DNA from: Acidovorax kalamii
GTDB taxonomy: Bacteria; Pseudomonadota; Gammaproteobacteria; Burkholderiales; Burkholderiaceae_C
Direction of reading: 5' to 3'
Assembly: GCF_002245625.1 (NCBI RefSeq)
Contig: NZ_NOIG01000012.1
Coordinates: forward strand, 124,001-188,000
DNA: 64,000 nt
The position numbers and the translations under genes were made by a program. The notes beneath the pieces are model-generated. The model was not told where the DNA came from. It did not search any database and was given only the letters and a program-made list of their open reading frames with translations. Each line of letters starts with the position of its first letter. Position 1 is the first letter of the stretch. This document shows positions 7,937 to 16,553 of the stretch, piece after piece.

Positions 7937-8878
7937 ATGAACATTCAGTCTGGAACCGCGACGATGACCCTGGCTCCCGCCAACCCCTGGGCGTTGGTGC
8001 CTGCGCTGGGCAACCTCGACGCCTACATTTCGGCCGTCAATCGCCTGCCCCTGCTCACACACGAAGAAGAGCAGACCTATGCGCGGCAGCTCAAGGACAA
8101 CAACGATGTGGATGCCGCTGGCCGGCTGGTGATGTCGCACCTGCGCCTGGTGGTCTCGATTTCGCGCCAGTACCTGGGCTACGGCCTGCCCCATGGCGAC
8201 CTGATCCAGGAAGGCAATGTGGGCCTGATGAAGGCCGTCAAGCGCTTTGACCCGGACCAGGGCGTGCGCCTGGTGAGCTACGCCATGCACTGGATCAAGG
8301 CCGAGATCCACGAATACATCCTGAAGAACTGGCGCATGGTGAAGGTGGCCACCACCAAGGCCCAGCGCAAGCTGTTCTTCAACCTGCGCTCGATGAAACA
8401 GGGCTTCAAGGCCGATGCCGCCGCAGAAGACGCCGCCACGCACCGCGACACGCTGTCGGACCGCGAGATCGACTCGGTGGCCGCGCAACTCAATGTGAAG
8501 CGCGAGGAAGTGATCGAGATGGAAACCCGCATGTCGGGGGGTGATGTGCTGCTGGACCCGGCCCCATCGGACGATGGCGAGCAGGCGTTTGGCCCCATTG
8601 CCTACCTGGCCGACGGTTCGCACGAGCCCACGGCCATGATCGAGTCGCGCCAGCGTGATGCGCTGGCCACGGATGGCATTGCCACGGCGCTGGCCAGCCT
8701 GGATGATCGCAGCCGCCGCATCGTGGAAGAGCGCTGGCTCAAGGTCAACGACGACGGCACGGGCGGCATGACGCTGCACGAGCTGGCGGCGGTGTACGGC
8801 GTGAGCGCCGAACGCATCCGCCAGATCGAGGTGGCCGCGATGAAGAAGATGAAAAAGGCACTGGCCGAGTACACCTGA
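7937..8878 (+). CDS. rpoH: RNA polymerase heat-shock sigma factor RpoH
   Basis: 313 residues with sigma-70 family regions 2 and 4. The RpoH box is intact (KNWRMVKVATTKAQRKLFFNLR), region 2 reads HLRLVVSISRQYLGYGLPHGDLIQEGNVGLMKAVKRFDPDQGVRLVSYAMHWIKAEI in broken form across residues 65-125, and region 4 ends in LHELAAVYGVSAERIRQIEVAAMKKMK. It directs transcription of chaperone and protease genes. A CIRCE element lies 30 bases upstream of the ATG, so this gene appears to be under HrcA control. A terminator follows. Confidence 0.96.
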   Translation: MNIQSGTATMTLAPANPWALVPALGNLDAYISAVNRLPLLTHEEEQTYARQLKDNNDVDAAGRLVMSHLRLVVSISRQYLGYGLPHGDLIQEGNVGLMKAVKRFDPDQGVRLVSYAMHWIKAEIHEYILKNWRMVKVATTKAQRKLFFNLRSMKQGFKADAAAEDAATHRDTLSDREIDSVAAQLNVKREEVIEMETRMSGGDVLLDPAPSDDGEQAFGPIAYLADGSHEPTAMIESRQRDALATDGIATALASLDDRSRRIVEERWLKVNDDGTGGMTLHELAAVYGVSAERIRQIEVAAMKKMKKALAEYT

Positions 8879-8923
8879 GCCTGCGGGCGGCGGGGTTAAT
8901 ATCCCCGGCTGCAGAAGTTGCCT

Positions 8924-8958
8924 CACGGGGCCCCAGTTCTGGGGCCCCGTGTCGTTTT
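8924..8958 (+). terminator. Terminator after rpoH
   Basis: An 11-bp perfect stem (CACGGGGCCCC at 8924-8934, loop AGTTCT, GGGGCCCCGTG at 8941-8951) followed by TCGTTTTGG, 45 bases after the rpoH stop codon. Confidence 0.85.
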
Positions 8959-8994
8959 GGCCCCTGAATATTCTTGTTGAGGAGACCCCGTCCC

Positions 8995-10032
8995 ATGTTG
9001 TCGTCACGCCCTGTTGTGTCCCGCCGTGCTTCTACGCTGCTGATTGCGCTGGCAGCCGCCTCCCCCTGGGTCTTGGCCCAGAACGCTGCCAAGCCCGGCG
9101 CCGCCGCAGCAGCCGCCCCCCTGGCCTGGCCCACCAAGCCGCTCAAGATCATCGTGGGCTTCCCGGCCGGGTCTTCGCCCGACCTCACGGCGCGCACATT
9201 CACTGAGCCGCTGTCCAAGGCCCTGGGCCAGCCGGTGATTGTGGAAAACAAGGTGGGCGCAGGCGGCAACATTGCCGCCGATGCCGTGGCCAAGGCACGC
9301 GACGACCACACCATCGGCCTGATGATCAACGGCAACATGACCATTGCCAAGCTGTTGAATCCGGCCGTGCCCTATGACCCGATCAAGGACCTGGCGCCAC
9401 TGAGCCTGATCGGCACTTCGCCCCTGATCCTGACGGCTCCCGTGAGCCAGCCCGGGGTGCCCGCCAACAGCAATGCCCGCGACTTCTTCGTGGCGGCCCG
9501 CAATGGCGGCGACAAGTGGAGCTATGGCACGCCGGGTGTGGGCACGGTGGGCCACATTGGCACCGAGCTGCTCAAGTCGCGCAGCAACATCAACCCGGTG
9601 CATGTGCCCTACCCGGGCTACCCGCAGGTGGCCACCGCCATGCTGGGCGGGCAGTTGCAGATGGCCCTGCTGCCTCCGGCCCTGGCGCAGGCGCAGGTGC
9701 GTGCGGGCAAGCTGCGCGCGATTGGTGTGACGTCTTCCGGACGCAGCCCGCTGGCGCCTGATGTGCCCAGCCTGGCCGAAGCAGGCATCAGCAACTTCAA
9801 CCTGGAAATCTGGAATGCCTTCGCGGCGCCTTCGACCCTGCCCAAGCCCATCCAGGCCAAGCTGGCGGCGCTGATCAGCGAGATTGCCCGCAGCGAAGAG
9901 GTGCGCGGCAAGCTGTTCCAGCAAGGCTGGCAGACGGTGGGCTCGTCGCCCGAGGGGCTGGCCAACCGCGTGAAGGCCGACACCAACCTGCTGGGCGGTG
10001 TGATCGCGATGCGCGGCATCAAGGCGGAGTGA
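8995..10032 (+). CDS. Bug/TctC-type periplasmic binding protein
   Basis: 345 residues from the ATG at 8995, which has GAGGAGA about 10 bases upstream; a start seven codons earlier has no such signal. A signal peptide (about residues 1-28, ending VLAQ) precedes the tripartite tricarboxylate receptor fold: WPTKPLKIIVGFPAGSSPDLTAR, then VENKVGAGGNIAADAVAKA and PSLAEAGISNFNLEIWNAFAAP. These proteins capture carboxylates or aromatic acids in the periplasm. No membrane subunits are adjacent, as is usual for orphan Bug genes in Burkholderiales. It stands alone between two terminators. Confidence 0.92.
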   Translation: MLSSRPVVSRRASTLLIALAAASPWVLAQNAAKPGAAAAAAPLAWPTKPLKIIVGFPAGSSPDLTARTFTEPLSKALGQPVIVENKVGAGGNIAADAVAKARDDHTIGLMINGNMTIAKLLNPAVPYDPIKDLAPLSLIGTSPLILTAPVSQPGVPANSNARDFFVAARNGGDKWSYGTPGVGTVGHIGTELLKSRSNINPVHVPYPGYPQVATAMLGGQLQMALLPPALAQAQVRAGKLRAIGVTSSGRSPLAPDVPSLAEAGISNFNLEIWNAFAAPSTLPKPIQAKLAALISEIARSEEVRGKLFQQGWQTVGSSPEGLANRVKADTNLLGGVIAMRGIKAE

Positions 10033-10078
10033 ATCTGCGCGGCGGAGATGTCGCACGCCTTTGCCACCAGCAAACTTC

Positions 10079-10115
10079 AACCCGGGTCTGGCCAACGTGC
10101 CTGCCCGGGTTTTTT
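10079..10115 (+). terminator. Terminator after the Bug gene
   Basis: An 8-bp stem (AACCCGGG at 10079-10086 with CCCGGGTT at 10104-10111) followed by TTTT. It closes the rightward transcript and lies just before the convergent SCO gene. Confidence 0.75.
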
Positions 10116-10169
10116 ACTGCCAGTACTGTCAAACCAGCATGCATGCGGGCTGGCGCACCCGCAGAAATC

Positions 10170-10784
10170 TCAGCCCCCTTCGGCAAGCAGGGTCTTGACG
10201 TCGGCGGCCAGGGCCTGGGCACCGCTGCCGTAGCGGTTGTACACGCGCAGGCGCCCGGCAGGGTCGTACACGTAGCTGCCCGCCGAGTGGTCCATGGTGT
10301 AGCTGGTGGGCGTCTTGCCATCGACCTTCTTGTAGTAGATCTTGAAGTCCTTGGCGACGGCCGCAAGCTGCTCGGGCGAGCCACGCAGGGCCAGAAAACT
10401 CGGGTCGAAGTTGGCCATGTAGGCCTTGAGCACTTCGGGCGTGTCGCGCTCCGGGTCCACCGTCACAAAGATGCCTTGCAGGCGGTCGCCGTCCTTGCCC
10501 AGGATCTGCTTGACCTCGGCCAACTCCTGCATCGATGTCGGGCACACGTCGGGGCACTGCGTGAAGCCGAAGAACACCACCACCACCTTGCCCGCAAAGT
10601 CCTGGATGTGGCGTGCCTGACCGTTGTGGTCGGTCAGCGGGAGGTCCCGGGCGTAGTCGGCGCCGGTGATGTCCACGCCACGAAATTCGGCCTTTTTCTT
10701 CTCAGAACAAGCGCCAAAAAGGCCCGCTGCGCCTATGGATAGAGCACTGACAGCTATCGTTTTGAGAGCATTTCGTTTCAGCAT
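10170..10784 (-). CDS. SCO1/SenC-family copper chaperone
   Basis: 204 residues. The copper-binding CPDVC motif is at Cys77/Cys81 (FTQCPDVCPTS) with the conserved histidine at 166 (YTMDHSAG), the ligands that deliver copper to the CuA site of cytochrome oxidase. The N-terminus is a lipoprotein signal peptide with Cys26 in GLFGAC. It is the last gene of the leftward oxidase assembly cluster, five bases after ctaB. Residues 5-26 are encoded by a stretch that resembles a dispersed intergenic repeat of this genome (10708-10771). Confidence 0.93.
   Translation of the reverse strand: MLKRNALKTIAVSALSIGAAGLFGACSEKKKAEFRGVDITGADYARDLPLTDHNGQARHIQDFAGKVVVVFFGFTQCPDVCPTSMQELAEVKQILGKDGDRLQGIFVTVDPERDTPEVLKAYMANFDPSFLALRGSPEQLAAVAKDFKIYYKKVDGKTPTSYTMDHSAGSYVYDPAGRLRVYNRYGSGAQALAADVKTLLAEGG
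10708..10771. repeat. Dispersed AGCTAT repeat inside the SCO signal-peptide region
   Basis: Read on the plus strand, this 64-base stretch aligns with the intergenic copies at 24846-24908, 25655-25710 and 33986-34043. Shared blocks are ACAAG at one end, GGCCC..CTGCGCCT, then CAGCTAT and GAGAGCAT at the other end. It covers codons 5-26 of the SCO gene almost exactly, ending at the lipobox cysteine. Confidence 0.55.
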
Positions 10785-10789
10785 GGGGT

Positions 10790-11692
10790 TCACAGCACGT
10801 AGTGGTCCACGAGCAGGGCGGCAAACAGCACGCTCAGGTGGATCAGGGAAAAACGGAAGGTCTTGCGCGCCAGCGCGTCGGAGTAGTTGCGCCACAGCGC
10901 AAAGCCGTAGCCACAAAAACCCGCAGACAGCAGCACAGCCGCTGCGAGGTAGATCCACGAACTCATGCCGTACACAAACGGCATCAGGCAGCCCGCAAAC
11001 AGGATCAGGGTGTAGAGGAACACCTGCAGCCGGGTGAACTCGTTGCCATGGGTAACCGGCAGCATGGGCAGGCCGGACTTGCGGTAGTCCTCCACGCGGT
11101 ACAGCGCCAGCGCCCAGAAGTGCGGCGGCGTCCACAGGAAGATGATGAGGAACAGGATCAGCGCCTCGGGGCCCACGTCCCCCGTCATGGCGGCCCAGCC
11201 TAGCACCGGTGGCATGGCGCCCGATGCTCCGCCGATGACGATGTTCTGCGGCGTCAGGGGCTTGAGGATCACGGTGTAGACCACCGCGTAGCCCACGAAC
11301 GTGGCAAAGGTGAGCCACATGGTCAGCGGGTTGATCCAGAAGTACAGCAGTGCCGACCCTGCGGCGCACAGCACGGCGGAGAACAGCAGCGTCTGCGCAT
11401 TGGACAGTTCGCCCTTGGCCGTGGGACGCCAGGCGGTGCGCTTCATCTTGGCGTCAATGCCCTGCTCCACGATGCAGTTGAAAGCAGCCGCAGCGCCCGC
11501 CACCAGCCACACCCCGGCACTGGCCAGCGCCATGTGGCCCAGTTGCGCGGCAGACGGCAAGCCGGGCACGGCCAGCACCATGCCGATCAGGGCACAGAAA
11601 ACGATGAGCTGCACCACGCGGGGCTTGGTCAGCGCATAGAACTGCTGCATGCGCGAGGGCAAGGCAACAACGTGGGGTGGGGCGACACTCAT
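10790..11692 (-). CDS. ctaB: Protohaem IX farnesyltransferase (haem O synthase)
   Basis: 300 residues, a UbiA-family integral membrane prenyltransferase with about nine hydrophobic segments. The conserved prenyl-diphosphate motif reads [20 protein letters not shown] at residues 71-90, with [14 protein letters not shown] further on. It converts haem B to haem O for cytochrome oxidase. Its ATG overlaps the stop of ctaA by four bases. Transcribed leftwards with the oxidase assembly genes. Confidence 0.96.
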   Translation of the reverse strand: MSVAPPHVVALPSRMQQFYALTKPRVVQLIVFCALIGMVLAVPGLPSAAQLGHMALASAGVWLVAGAAAAFNCIVEQGIDAKMKRTAWRPTAKGELSNAQTLLFSAVLCAAGSALLYFWINPLTMWLTFATFVGYAVVYTVILKPLTPQNIVIGGASGAMPPVLGWAAMTGDVGPEALILFLIIFLWTPPHFWALALYRVEDYRKSGLPMLPVTHGNEFTRLQVFLYTLILFAGCLMPFVYGMSSWIYLAAAVLLSAGFCGYGFALWRNYSDALARKTFRFSLIHLSVLFAALLVDHYVL

Positions 11693-12873
11693 GCGGACAC
11701 TCTCGATGCGCCAGGCGACGCGGAAAACTCTCGGGAAACAGGCACGGCTGCACGGCTGGCCACCAGGGCCCAGGTCAGCACCACAACCAGTGCCGCAGCG
11801 CCGCCGGTGTGCAGCACGGCGGCCACCAGCGGCCAGTCCAGGATCACGTTGGACAGGCCGGTGGCCAGTTGCAGCACCGACAGGCCCGCCAGCCAGCGCG
11901 TTTGCGCGCGCAGCGCGCCACTGCGGTGCAGGCGCCAGGCCAGCCATGCAAGCGCCGCCAGCACCACATAGGCCATGAGCCGGTGCACGTAGTGGATCGC
12001 GGTAAGCCCCGCAAAGCTGATGTGGCTGCCATCCTGCAGCATGCCCAGCTTGCGCCAGACCTGGAAGCCCTGGGCAAAGTCCATCGCGGGCCACCAGCTG
12101 CCCTGGCAGGTGGGGAAGGTGGTGCAGGCCAGCACGGCATAGTTGGTGCTGACCCAGCCGCCCAGCACCACCTGCAGCGCCAGCAACAACCCCGTCCAGG
12201 CCAGGCCCCGACGCAGTGCGGGCGAGATCACGGTGGGCAGGCGGCCTTGTGCCGCGTGGGTGTGGCGCACCGCCTGCACACACAGCAGCGCCAGCAACAC
12301 CAGTCCACCGATGAGGTGCAGCGTGACGATGGCGGGGAAGAGCTTCATCGTCACCGTGAGCGCGCCAAAGGCCCCTTGCAGGCACACCCACACCAGCGTG
12401 ACCGTGGGCCACCAGGGGCTGAGCGGAGGCGCCTCGGCCACGCCGCGCTGGGCCCGGCGGTGCTGCACCCAGGACGACACCGTGAGCACAATGATGAGCA
12501 CGCCCACGCCGGTGGCCAGGTAGCGGTGGATCATCTCCACCCAGGCCTTGCCATGCGTGACGGGGCCCGTGGGCATAGCCTCTTGCGCGGCCGAAATTTC
12601 TGCACGCGCGCCCATGGGGCTGGCATTGCCGTAGCAGCCGGGCCAGTCGGGGCAGCCCAGGCCCGAATCGGTGAGCCGTGTAAAGGCGCCGAACAGCACC
12701 AGGTCAAAGGTCAGAAACAAGGTCAGCACTGTGAGCGCCTGCAGGCGCCGCATGGGCGAGCTGCGGCGGTTGCGCACCCACACCCAGGCCAGCGGCCCCA
12801 ATGCAATCAGCAGGCCCAAGAGCATCAGCTCCAGCACCGGCGCCAGGTCGTACAGCGGCTGGGTATCGCTCAT
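11689..12873 (-). CDS. ctaA: Haem A synthase (CtaA/COX15)
   Basis: 394 residues with eight hydrophobic segments. Characteristic pieces are [28 protein letters not shown] (haem-ligand histidine), [27 protein letters not shown] and [12 protein letters not shown]. It oxidises haem O to haem A. The start overlaps the preceding SCO-like gene by four bases, and its stop overlaps ctaB, so these three genes are translationally coupled. Confidence 0.95.
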   Translation of the reverse strand: MSDTQPLYDLAPVLELMLLGLLIALGPLAWVWVRNRRSSPMRRLQALTVLTLFLTFDLVLFGAFTRLTDSGLGCPDWPGCYGNASPMGARAEISAAQEAMPTGPVTHGKAWVEMIHRYLATGVGVLIIVLTVSSWVQHRRAQRGVAEAPPLSPWWPTVTLVWVCLQGAFGALTVTMKLFPAIVTLHLIGGLVLLALLCVQAVRHTHAAQGRLPTVISPALRRGLAWTGLLLALQVVLGGWVSTNYAVLACTTFPTCQGSWWPAMDFAQGFQVWRKLGMLQDGSHISFAGLTAIHYVHRLMAYVVLAALAWLAWRLHRSGALRAQTRWLAGLSVLQLATGLSNVILDWPLVAAVLHTGGAAALVVVLTWALVASRAAVPVSREFSASPGASRVSA

Positions 12874-13613
12874 GGCTGGCCCGGCCGCCCGGCGTCGTCC
12901 CAGGACGAGGAGGCGCGCAGCAGGCGCTCCAGGTCCCGCTTGGCCTTGGCGGCGCCGCTGGCATCCATGGCAGCAGGGAAGCGCATCATCCAGTTGCCCA
13001 TGGGGTCCACCACATACAGGTGGTCGGCCTGCTGCTGGCCCGCCGCCGGTGCGAGCCAGGCGTTCAGTGCAGCAGCATCCACGCGCAGCACCGTGGCTTT
13101 TTGCAGGGCGGGTGCCAGCGCGTCGGGGATGGCGGCGTTGTCGTTGACGAGCCAGACCCAGTCCAGGCGGTCTTTTTCCTTGCCCAGGCTTTCGCGCAGT
13201 TGCCGCTGCAGATACAGGTGGTTCTGGCAGACCGCATCACAGGCGCCACCGGCCACGCTCACCAGCAGCCACTGTCCCTTGAGCGAGGCCAGGGTCACCG
13301 GGGCACCATCCGGCGTAGCAACGGTGAGCGCAGGCAGCGTGCGCTGGGGATCGATCAGCTCCCCATAGTTGCGGCGGCCTTCGGGGCGGATCACGTAGTA
13401 GGTGAAATACGAGGCGATCACCGGTGCCGCGCAGATCGCCAACACGCCCAGCATCTTCCAGCGGCCATGGCGGGTGCGCTGCGCGCTGGCCACGGCATCT
13501 CCGGCCTCGGGCAAGGTGTGCACGGTCAGTCCGAGCGGGTGCTCGGCGTGGACTTCAGGGGGCAGGCTGGCTGCGCGGGCGAATGAACCGTCGGACGATT
13601 TGGAACCAGACAT
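12870..13613 (-). CDS. SCO-like membrane-anchored thioredoxin-fold protein
   Basis: 247 residues: a basic N-terminus, one transmembrane segment near residues 53-75 (MLGVLAICAAPVIASYFTYYVI) and a C-terminal thioredoxin-like domain with a CxxxC motif in GGACDAVCQNHLY, then HLYVVDPMGNWMMRFP. It occurs in this position of betaproteobacterial oxidase clusters and is presumed to work in copper delivery or thiol redox during oxidase assembly. Its first 59 bases overlap the end of SURF1, so a later start is possible. Confidence 0.8.
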   Translation of the reverse strand: MSGSKSSDGSFARAASLPPEVHAEHPLGLTVHTLPEAGDAVASAQRTRHGRWKMLGVLAICAAPVIASYFTYYVIRPEGRRNYGELIDPQRTLPALTVATPDGAPVTLASLKGQWLLVSVAGGACDAVCQNHLYLQRQLRESLGKEKDRLDWVWLVNDNAAIPDALAPALQKATVLRVDAAALNAWLAPAAGQQQADHLYVVDPMGNWMMRFPAAMDASGAAKAKRDLERLLRASSSWDDAGRPGQP

Positions 13614-14361
13614 AAAGAAGTGCCATCAGGCCGCAGAGCCCGAACCATTGAAATGCGTAACCGTAGTGTTTATCGACGCCTGCGCCCACCACGGGCCAGT
13701 CGCGTTGCAGGCCGTCGCCCGCACCCACCGCCTCGCCCGTCTGCACCACGGTGAGCGGGGCGAGCGCCAGGCCGGTTTCGGTGCGAAACGCGGCCAGGTC
13801 GAGATTTTGCCGGATGCGGGAAGACCCCTCGGCGCCATGGCCGCCAGCACTGCTGTCCCCACCGCCAAACTCGTACAGCCGCGAGGGCGCGGCGGCCACG
13901 CGCCCCACCACGCGCACCACCACATCCTGCGGGGTTTGCACCTGGGGCAGCTGGGTGCGATCCTGAAAATTGCGCGGCACCCAGCCCCGCTGCACCAGCA
14001 CCACCCCCGAAGGTGTGCCCACCAACTGCAGCGGCGTCAGCACAAAAAACCCGGGGCGGCCATTCATCTGGCGGTTGTCGAGGTACACGGTGTGCTCGGG
14101 CAACCAGCGCCCCTCCAGCACCACCGCGCGGTGCACAAGGGTTTCGGCCTTTGCAGCTGCCATGGTGGGTTGCGACAGCAGCACACGGCCATCCATCGCC
14201 GGCATGCGACCACGCGCGTCCAGCATGGCCTGCAGGGCCTCTTTCTGCGCCGCACGCGACAGCTGCCAGCGCCCCAGCGACGCGGTAACCAGCATGCCCG
14301 CCACCGTGGCCAGCGTAATGAGCCAGAAACGCAGACCCAGGGGGCGGCGAACAGTGGTCAC
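13555..14361 (-). CDS. SURF1-family oxidase assembly protein
   Basis: 268 residues. Two membrane segments flank a periplasmic domain: N-terminal RPLGLRFWLITLATVAGMLVTASLGRWQ (in two parts of the first 40 residues) with the SURF1 signature LGRWQLSRA, and C-terminal HYGYAFQWFGLCGLMALLYVWF. SURF1 proteins assist haem A insertion into subunit I. The best start is a GTG at 14361, 15 bases from the ATG of the divergent DUF2909 gene; no ATG fits. Confidence 0.9.
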   Translation of the reverse strand: MTTVRRPLGLRFWLITLATVAGMLVTASLGRWQLSRAAQKEALQAMLDARGRMPAMDGRVLLSQPTMAAAKAETLVHRAVVLEGRWLPEHTVYLDNRQMNGRPGFFVLTPLQLVGTPSGVVLVQRGWVPRNFQDRTQLPQVQTPQDVVVRVVGRVAAAPSRLYEFGGGDSSAGGHGAEGSSRIRQNLDLAAFRTETGLALAPLTVVQTGEAVGAGDGLQRDWPVVGAGVDKHYGYAFQWFGLCGLMALLYVWFQIVRRFIRPRSQPAP

Positions 14362-14376
14362 GGGATAATGTGCTCC

Positions 14377-14607
14377 ATGAAATACCTCGTAGTGCTGGCG
14401 TTCATCGCCATTTTGGCCAGCCTCGCGTCGGCCTTGTTCTTCATGATGCGCAAAGGCCAGGGCAGCCAGGACGACAAGCGCAGAGGCAACCACATGGCCA
14501 AGGCACTGGCAGTGCGGGTGGGGCTGTCCATTGTGCTGTTTGTGTGCATTCTGATGGCCTGGCAGTTGGGCTACATCCAGCCCACCGGCCTGCCAGCAAC
14601 CCGCTGA
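14377..14607 (+). CDS. DUF2909 twin-transmembrane protein
   Basis: 76 residues, almost entirely two membrane helices (residues 1-23, KYLVVLAFIAILASLASALF; and 46-65, VRVGLSIVLFVCILMAWQLG) joined by a short basic loop. This small family sits beside SURF1 in many Burkholderiales and gammaproteobacteria. Its function is not established. A GATAAT at 14364-14369 ends eight bases before the ATG, so the mRNA may be leaderless. Confidence 0.85.
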   Translation: MKYLVVLAFIAILASLASALFFMMRKGQGSQDDKRRGNHMAKALAVRVGLSIVLFVCILMAWQLGYIQPTGLPATR

Positions 14608-14683
14608 CCTAGCCTGTCCCAGCGAGCGCCATCGCCCGCCACAGGGGCAAAGATCCAGCCTTTTTGCTGCCCTCCCCTCCAAC

Positions 14684-14711
14684 AAAAAAAGCGCCGCGAG
14701 GCGCTTTTTTT
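14684..14711. terminator. Bidirectional terminator between ctaE and the DUF2909 gene
   Basis: Seven A, GCGCC, four-base loop, GGCGC, seven T (14684-14711). The symmetric A and T runs let it work on both strands. It ends the rightward DUF2909 transcript and the leftward ctaCDGE transcript. Confidence 0.88.
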
Positions 14712-14729
14712 GCGGGTGCCGCGGGGTGC

Positions 14730-15611
14730 TTACATCCAGTACACCAGCACGTACAGGCCGAGCCACACCACGTCCACAAAGTGCCAGTACCAGGCTGCAC
14801 CTTCAAAGCCGAAGTGCTTGTCGGCGGTGAAGTGGCCCTTTTGCAGGCGCAGCGTGATCACCAGCAACATCAGCATGCCCAGGAACACGTGGAAGCCGTG
14901 GAAACCGGTCAGCATGAAGAAGGTGGAGCCGAACACACCCGAATTGAGCTTGAGGTTCAAGTCGGTGTACAGGTGGTAGTACTCGTAGCCTTGCACCAGC
15001 AAGAAGACAAAACCCAGCAGCACCGTGGCCCACATGAAAGCAATCGTCTTGCCGCGATGGTTTTCACGCAGTGCGTGGTGGGCAATGGTCAGCGTCACGC
15101 CCGAGGTCAGCAGCAGCGCGGTGTTGATGGTGGGCAGCCAGAAGGGGCCGACCGTCTGGAAGGGCTCGACGATGCCAGCTGGCGAGGCCGTCATACCGGC
15201 CGCCACGCTGGGCCACACCGCCTTGAAATCAGGCCAGAGCAGTGCGTTGTCGAGGCTGCCCAGTGCAGGCACCGAGTGTGCGCGCGCCCACCACAGAGCC
15301 GTGAAGAACGCGCCGAAGAACATCACTTCCGAGAAGATGAACCAGCTCATGCTCCAGCGGTACGAGAGGTCGATCTTGTGGCCGTACAGGCCCCCTTCGC
15401 TTTCGCGCACCGCGTCACCGAACCACTGGTACAGCGTGAACAGCCACCACACCAGGCCCAGGGCCAGGGAATACTTGCCCCAGTCATGGCCGTTGATCCA
15501 CTGGCCTGCGCCGAGGATGACAAAGAACAGGCCTGCAGCCGCCATCACCGGGTGGCGCGACTCGGCAGGCACATAGTAGTACGGGGTTCCGCCGTGGGTT
15601 GATGCACTCAT
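14730..15611 (-). CDS. ctaE: Cytochrome c oxidase subunit III
   Basis: 293 residues with seven hydrophobic segments and subunit III signatures: YRWSMSWFIFSEVMFFGAFF, TALWWARAHS, FMLTGFHGFHVFLGMLML and WHFVDVVWLGLYVLVYWM. The protein packs against subunit I of the aa3 oxidase. It is the last structural gene of the leftward cluster and is followed by a terminator. Confidence 0.97.
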   Translation of the reverse strand: MSASTHGGTPYYYVPAESRHPVMAAAGLFFVILGAGQWINGHDWGKYSLALGLVWWLFTLYQWFGDAVRESEGGLYGHKIDLSYRWSMSWFIFSEVMFFGAFFTALWWARAHSVPALGSLDNALLWPDFKAVWPSVAAGMTASPAGIVEPFQTVGPFWLPTINTALLLTSGVTLTIAHHALRENHRGKTIAFMWATVLLGFVFLLVQGYEYYHLYTDLNLKLNSGVFGSTFFMLTGFHGFHVFLGMLMLLVITLRLQKGHFTADKHFGFEGAAWYWHFVDVVWLGLYVLVYWM

Positions 15612-15675
15612 TTCAGCTCCTGAATCTCAGATCTTTGTTTTCAGTCTTGTTGTCGATACGGGTCCAACAACCCGC

Positions 15676-15900
15676 TCACACTACCCAATTCACCAAGGCC
15701 ATCAGCCCCATCACCAGCAAAAAAACCGCGACCAGTCCCACCACAATGATGTGCAACGGGTTGAGTTTTTCGACATCCTGCTGGTACTCGCTGCCCTTGC
15801 GCAGGCCAACGAGCGACCAGGCCACCGCGCGCACCGTGCGCAGCAGCGAGCCCTTGCGCTCGAGCGGCTTCACGGCGGATGGATCGAGGGGCGCATTCAT
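15676..15900 (-). CDS. DUF2970 small membrane protein
   Basis: 74 residues: a basic N-terminal half (LERKGSLLRTVRAVAWSLVGLRKGSEYQ) and a C-terminal membrane helix (IIVVGLVAVFLLVMGLMALV). DUF2970 proteins are found inside betaproteobacterial cta operons and are presumed to help oxidase assembly or stability. The ATG overlaps the ctaG stop by four bases. Confidence 0.88.
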   Translation of the reverse strand: MNAPLDPSAVKPLERKGSLLRTVRAVAWSLVGLRKGSEYQQDVEKLNPLHIIVVGLVAVFLLVMGLMALVNWVV

Positions 15901-16535
15901 GAGCCCACCCCCGTCACCAACACGCTGGGGGTGGACAGGGCGCCACCCATCGCCGCAGTAGACTCTGGTGCGGCTGGCGTCTTGCCACCCACTTCGAAGA
16001 ACGTGTAGGACAGCGTGATGGTGGTCACATCCTTGGACAGGCGCGGATCGATCACGAAGGCCACGGGCCATTCCTTCTTTTCACCGGGCTCCAGCACATA
16101 CTGGTTGAAGCAGAAACACTCCAGCTTGTTGAAGTGGGCTGCCGCCTGGCGCGGGGCATAGCTCGGAATGGCCTGTGCGGCCATGCGGCGGTTCTGCACG
16201 TTCTGGAATTCGTACATCACTGTGGTCAGCTCGCCAGGGTGCACCTGCACCGAGCGCTGGGCGGGCTTGAAGTCCCAGGGGCCGCGCGCGTTGGCGTCGA
16301 ACTCCACGGTGATGGTGCGGCTCTTGTCTACCTGCGTATTCGCTGGCAGCTTCGCGTCCTTGCCTGCCACGCCGTTGCCTGGCACCTGGCGCTCGGACAG
16401 CGACAGGATGTTGATGCCCGTCATCTCGCAGATGTGCTTGTAGATCGGGATCAGCACGTAGCCGAAGGCGAACATGCCAGCCGCAATCACGACCAGCTTG
16501 CCGACCATCTTGGCGTTTTCGCGGCGCAGGCTCAT
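15897..16535 (-). CDS. ctaG: Cytochrome c oxidase assembly protein CtaG (Cox11)
   Basis: 212 residues: an N-terminal membrane anchor (VGKLVVIAAGMFAFGYVLIP) and a periplasmic domain with the copper-binding CFCF motif in KLECFCFNQYVLEPGE. Cox11 inserts copper into the CuB site of subunit I. Position between ctaD and ctaE is typical. Confidence 0.96.
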   Translation of the reverse strand: MSLRRENAKMVGKLVVIAAGMFAFGYVLIPIYKHICEMTGINILSLSERQVPGNGVAGKDAKLPANTQVDKSRTITVEFDANARGPWDFKPAQRSVQVHPGELTTVMYEFQNVQNRRMAAQAIPSYAPRQAAAHFNKLECFCFNQYVLEPGEKKEWPVAFVIDPRLSKDVTTITLSYTFFEVGGKTPAAPESTAAMGGALSTPSVLVTGVGS

Positions 16536-16553
16536 GGCAGGTGGGGCCTCAGC

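Noticed and set aside
12143-12523. Plus-strand frames across the ctaA/ctaB region
   Set aside because: They lie opposite well supported membrane protein genes and show no domain of their own.
14378-14607. Longer rightward gene starting near 13402 that would include DUF2909
   Set aside because: The upstream 325 codons are antisense to SURF1 and the SCO-like gene; the family start is MKYLVVLAF at 14377.
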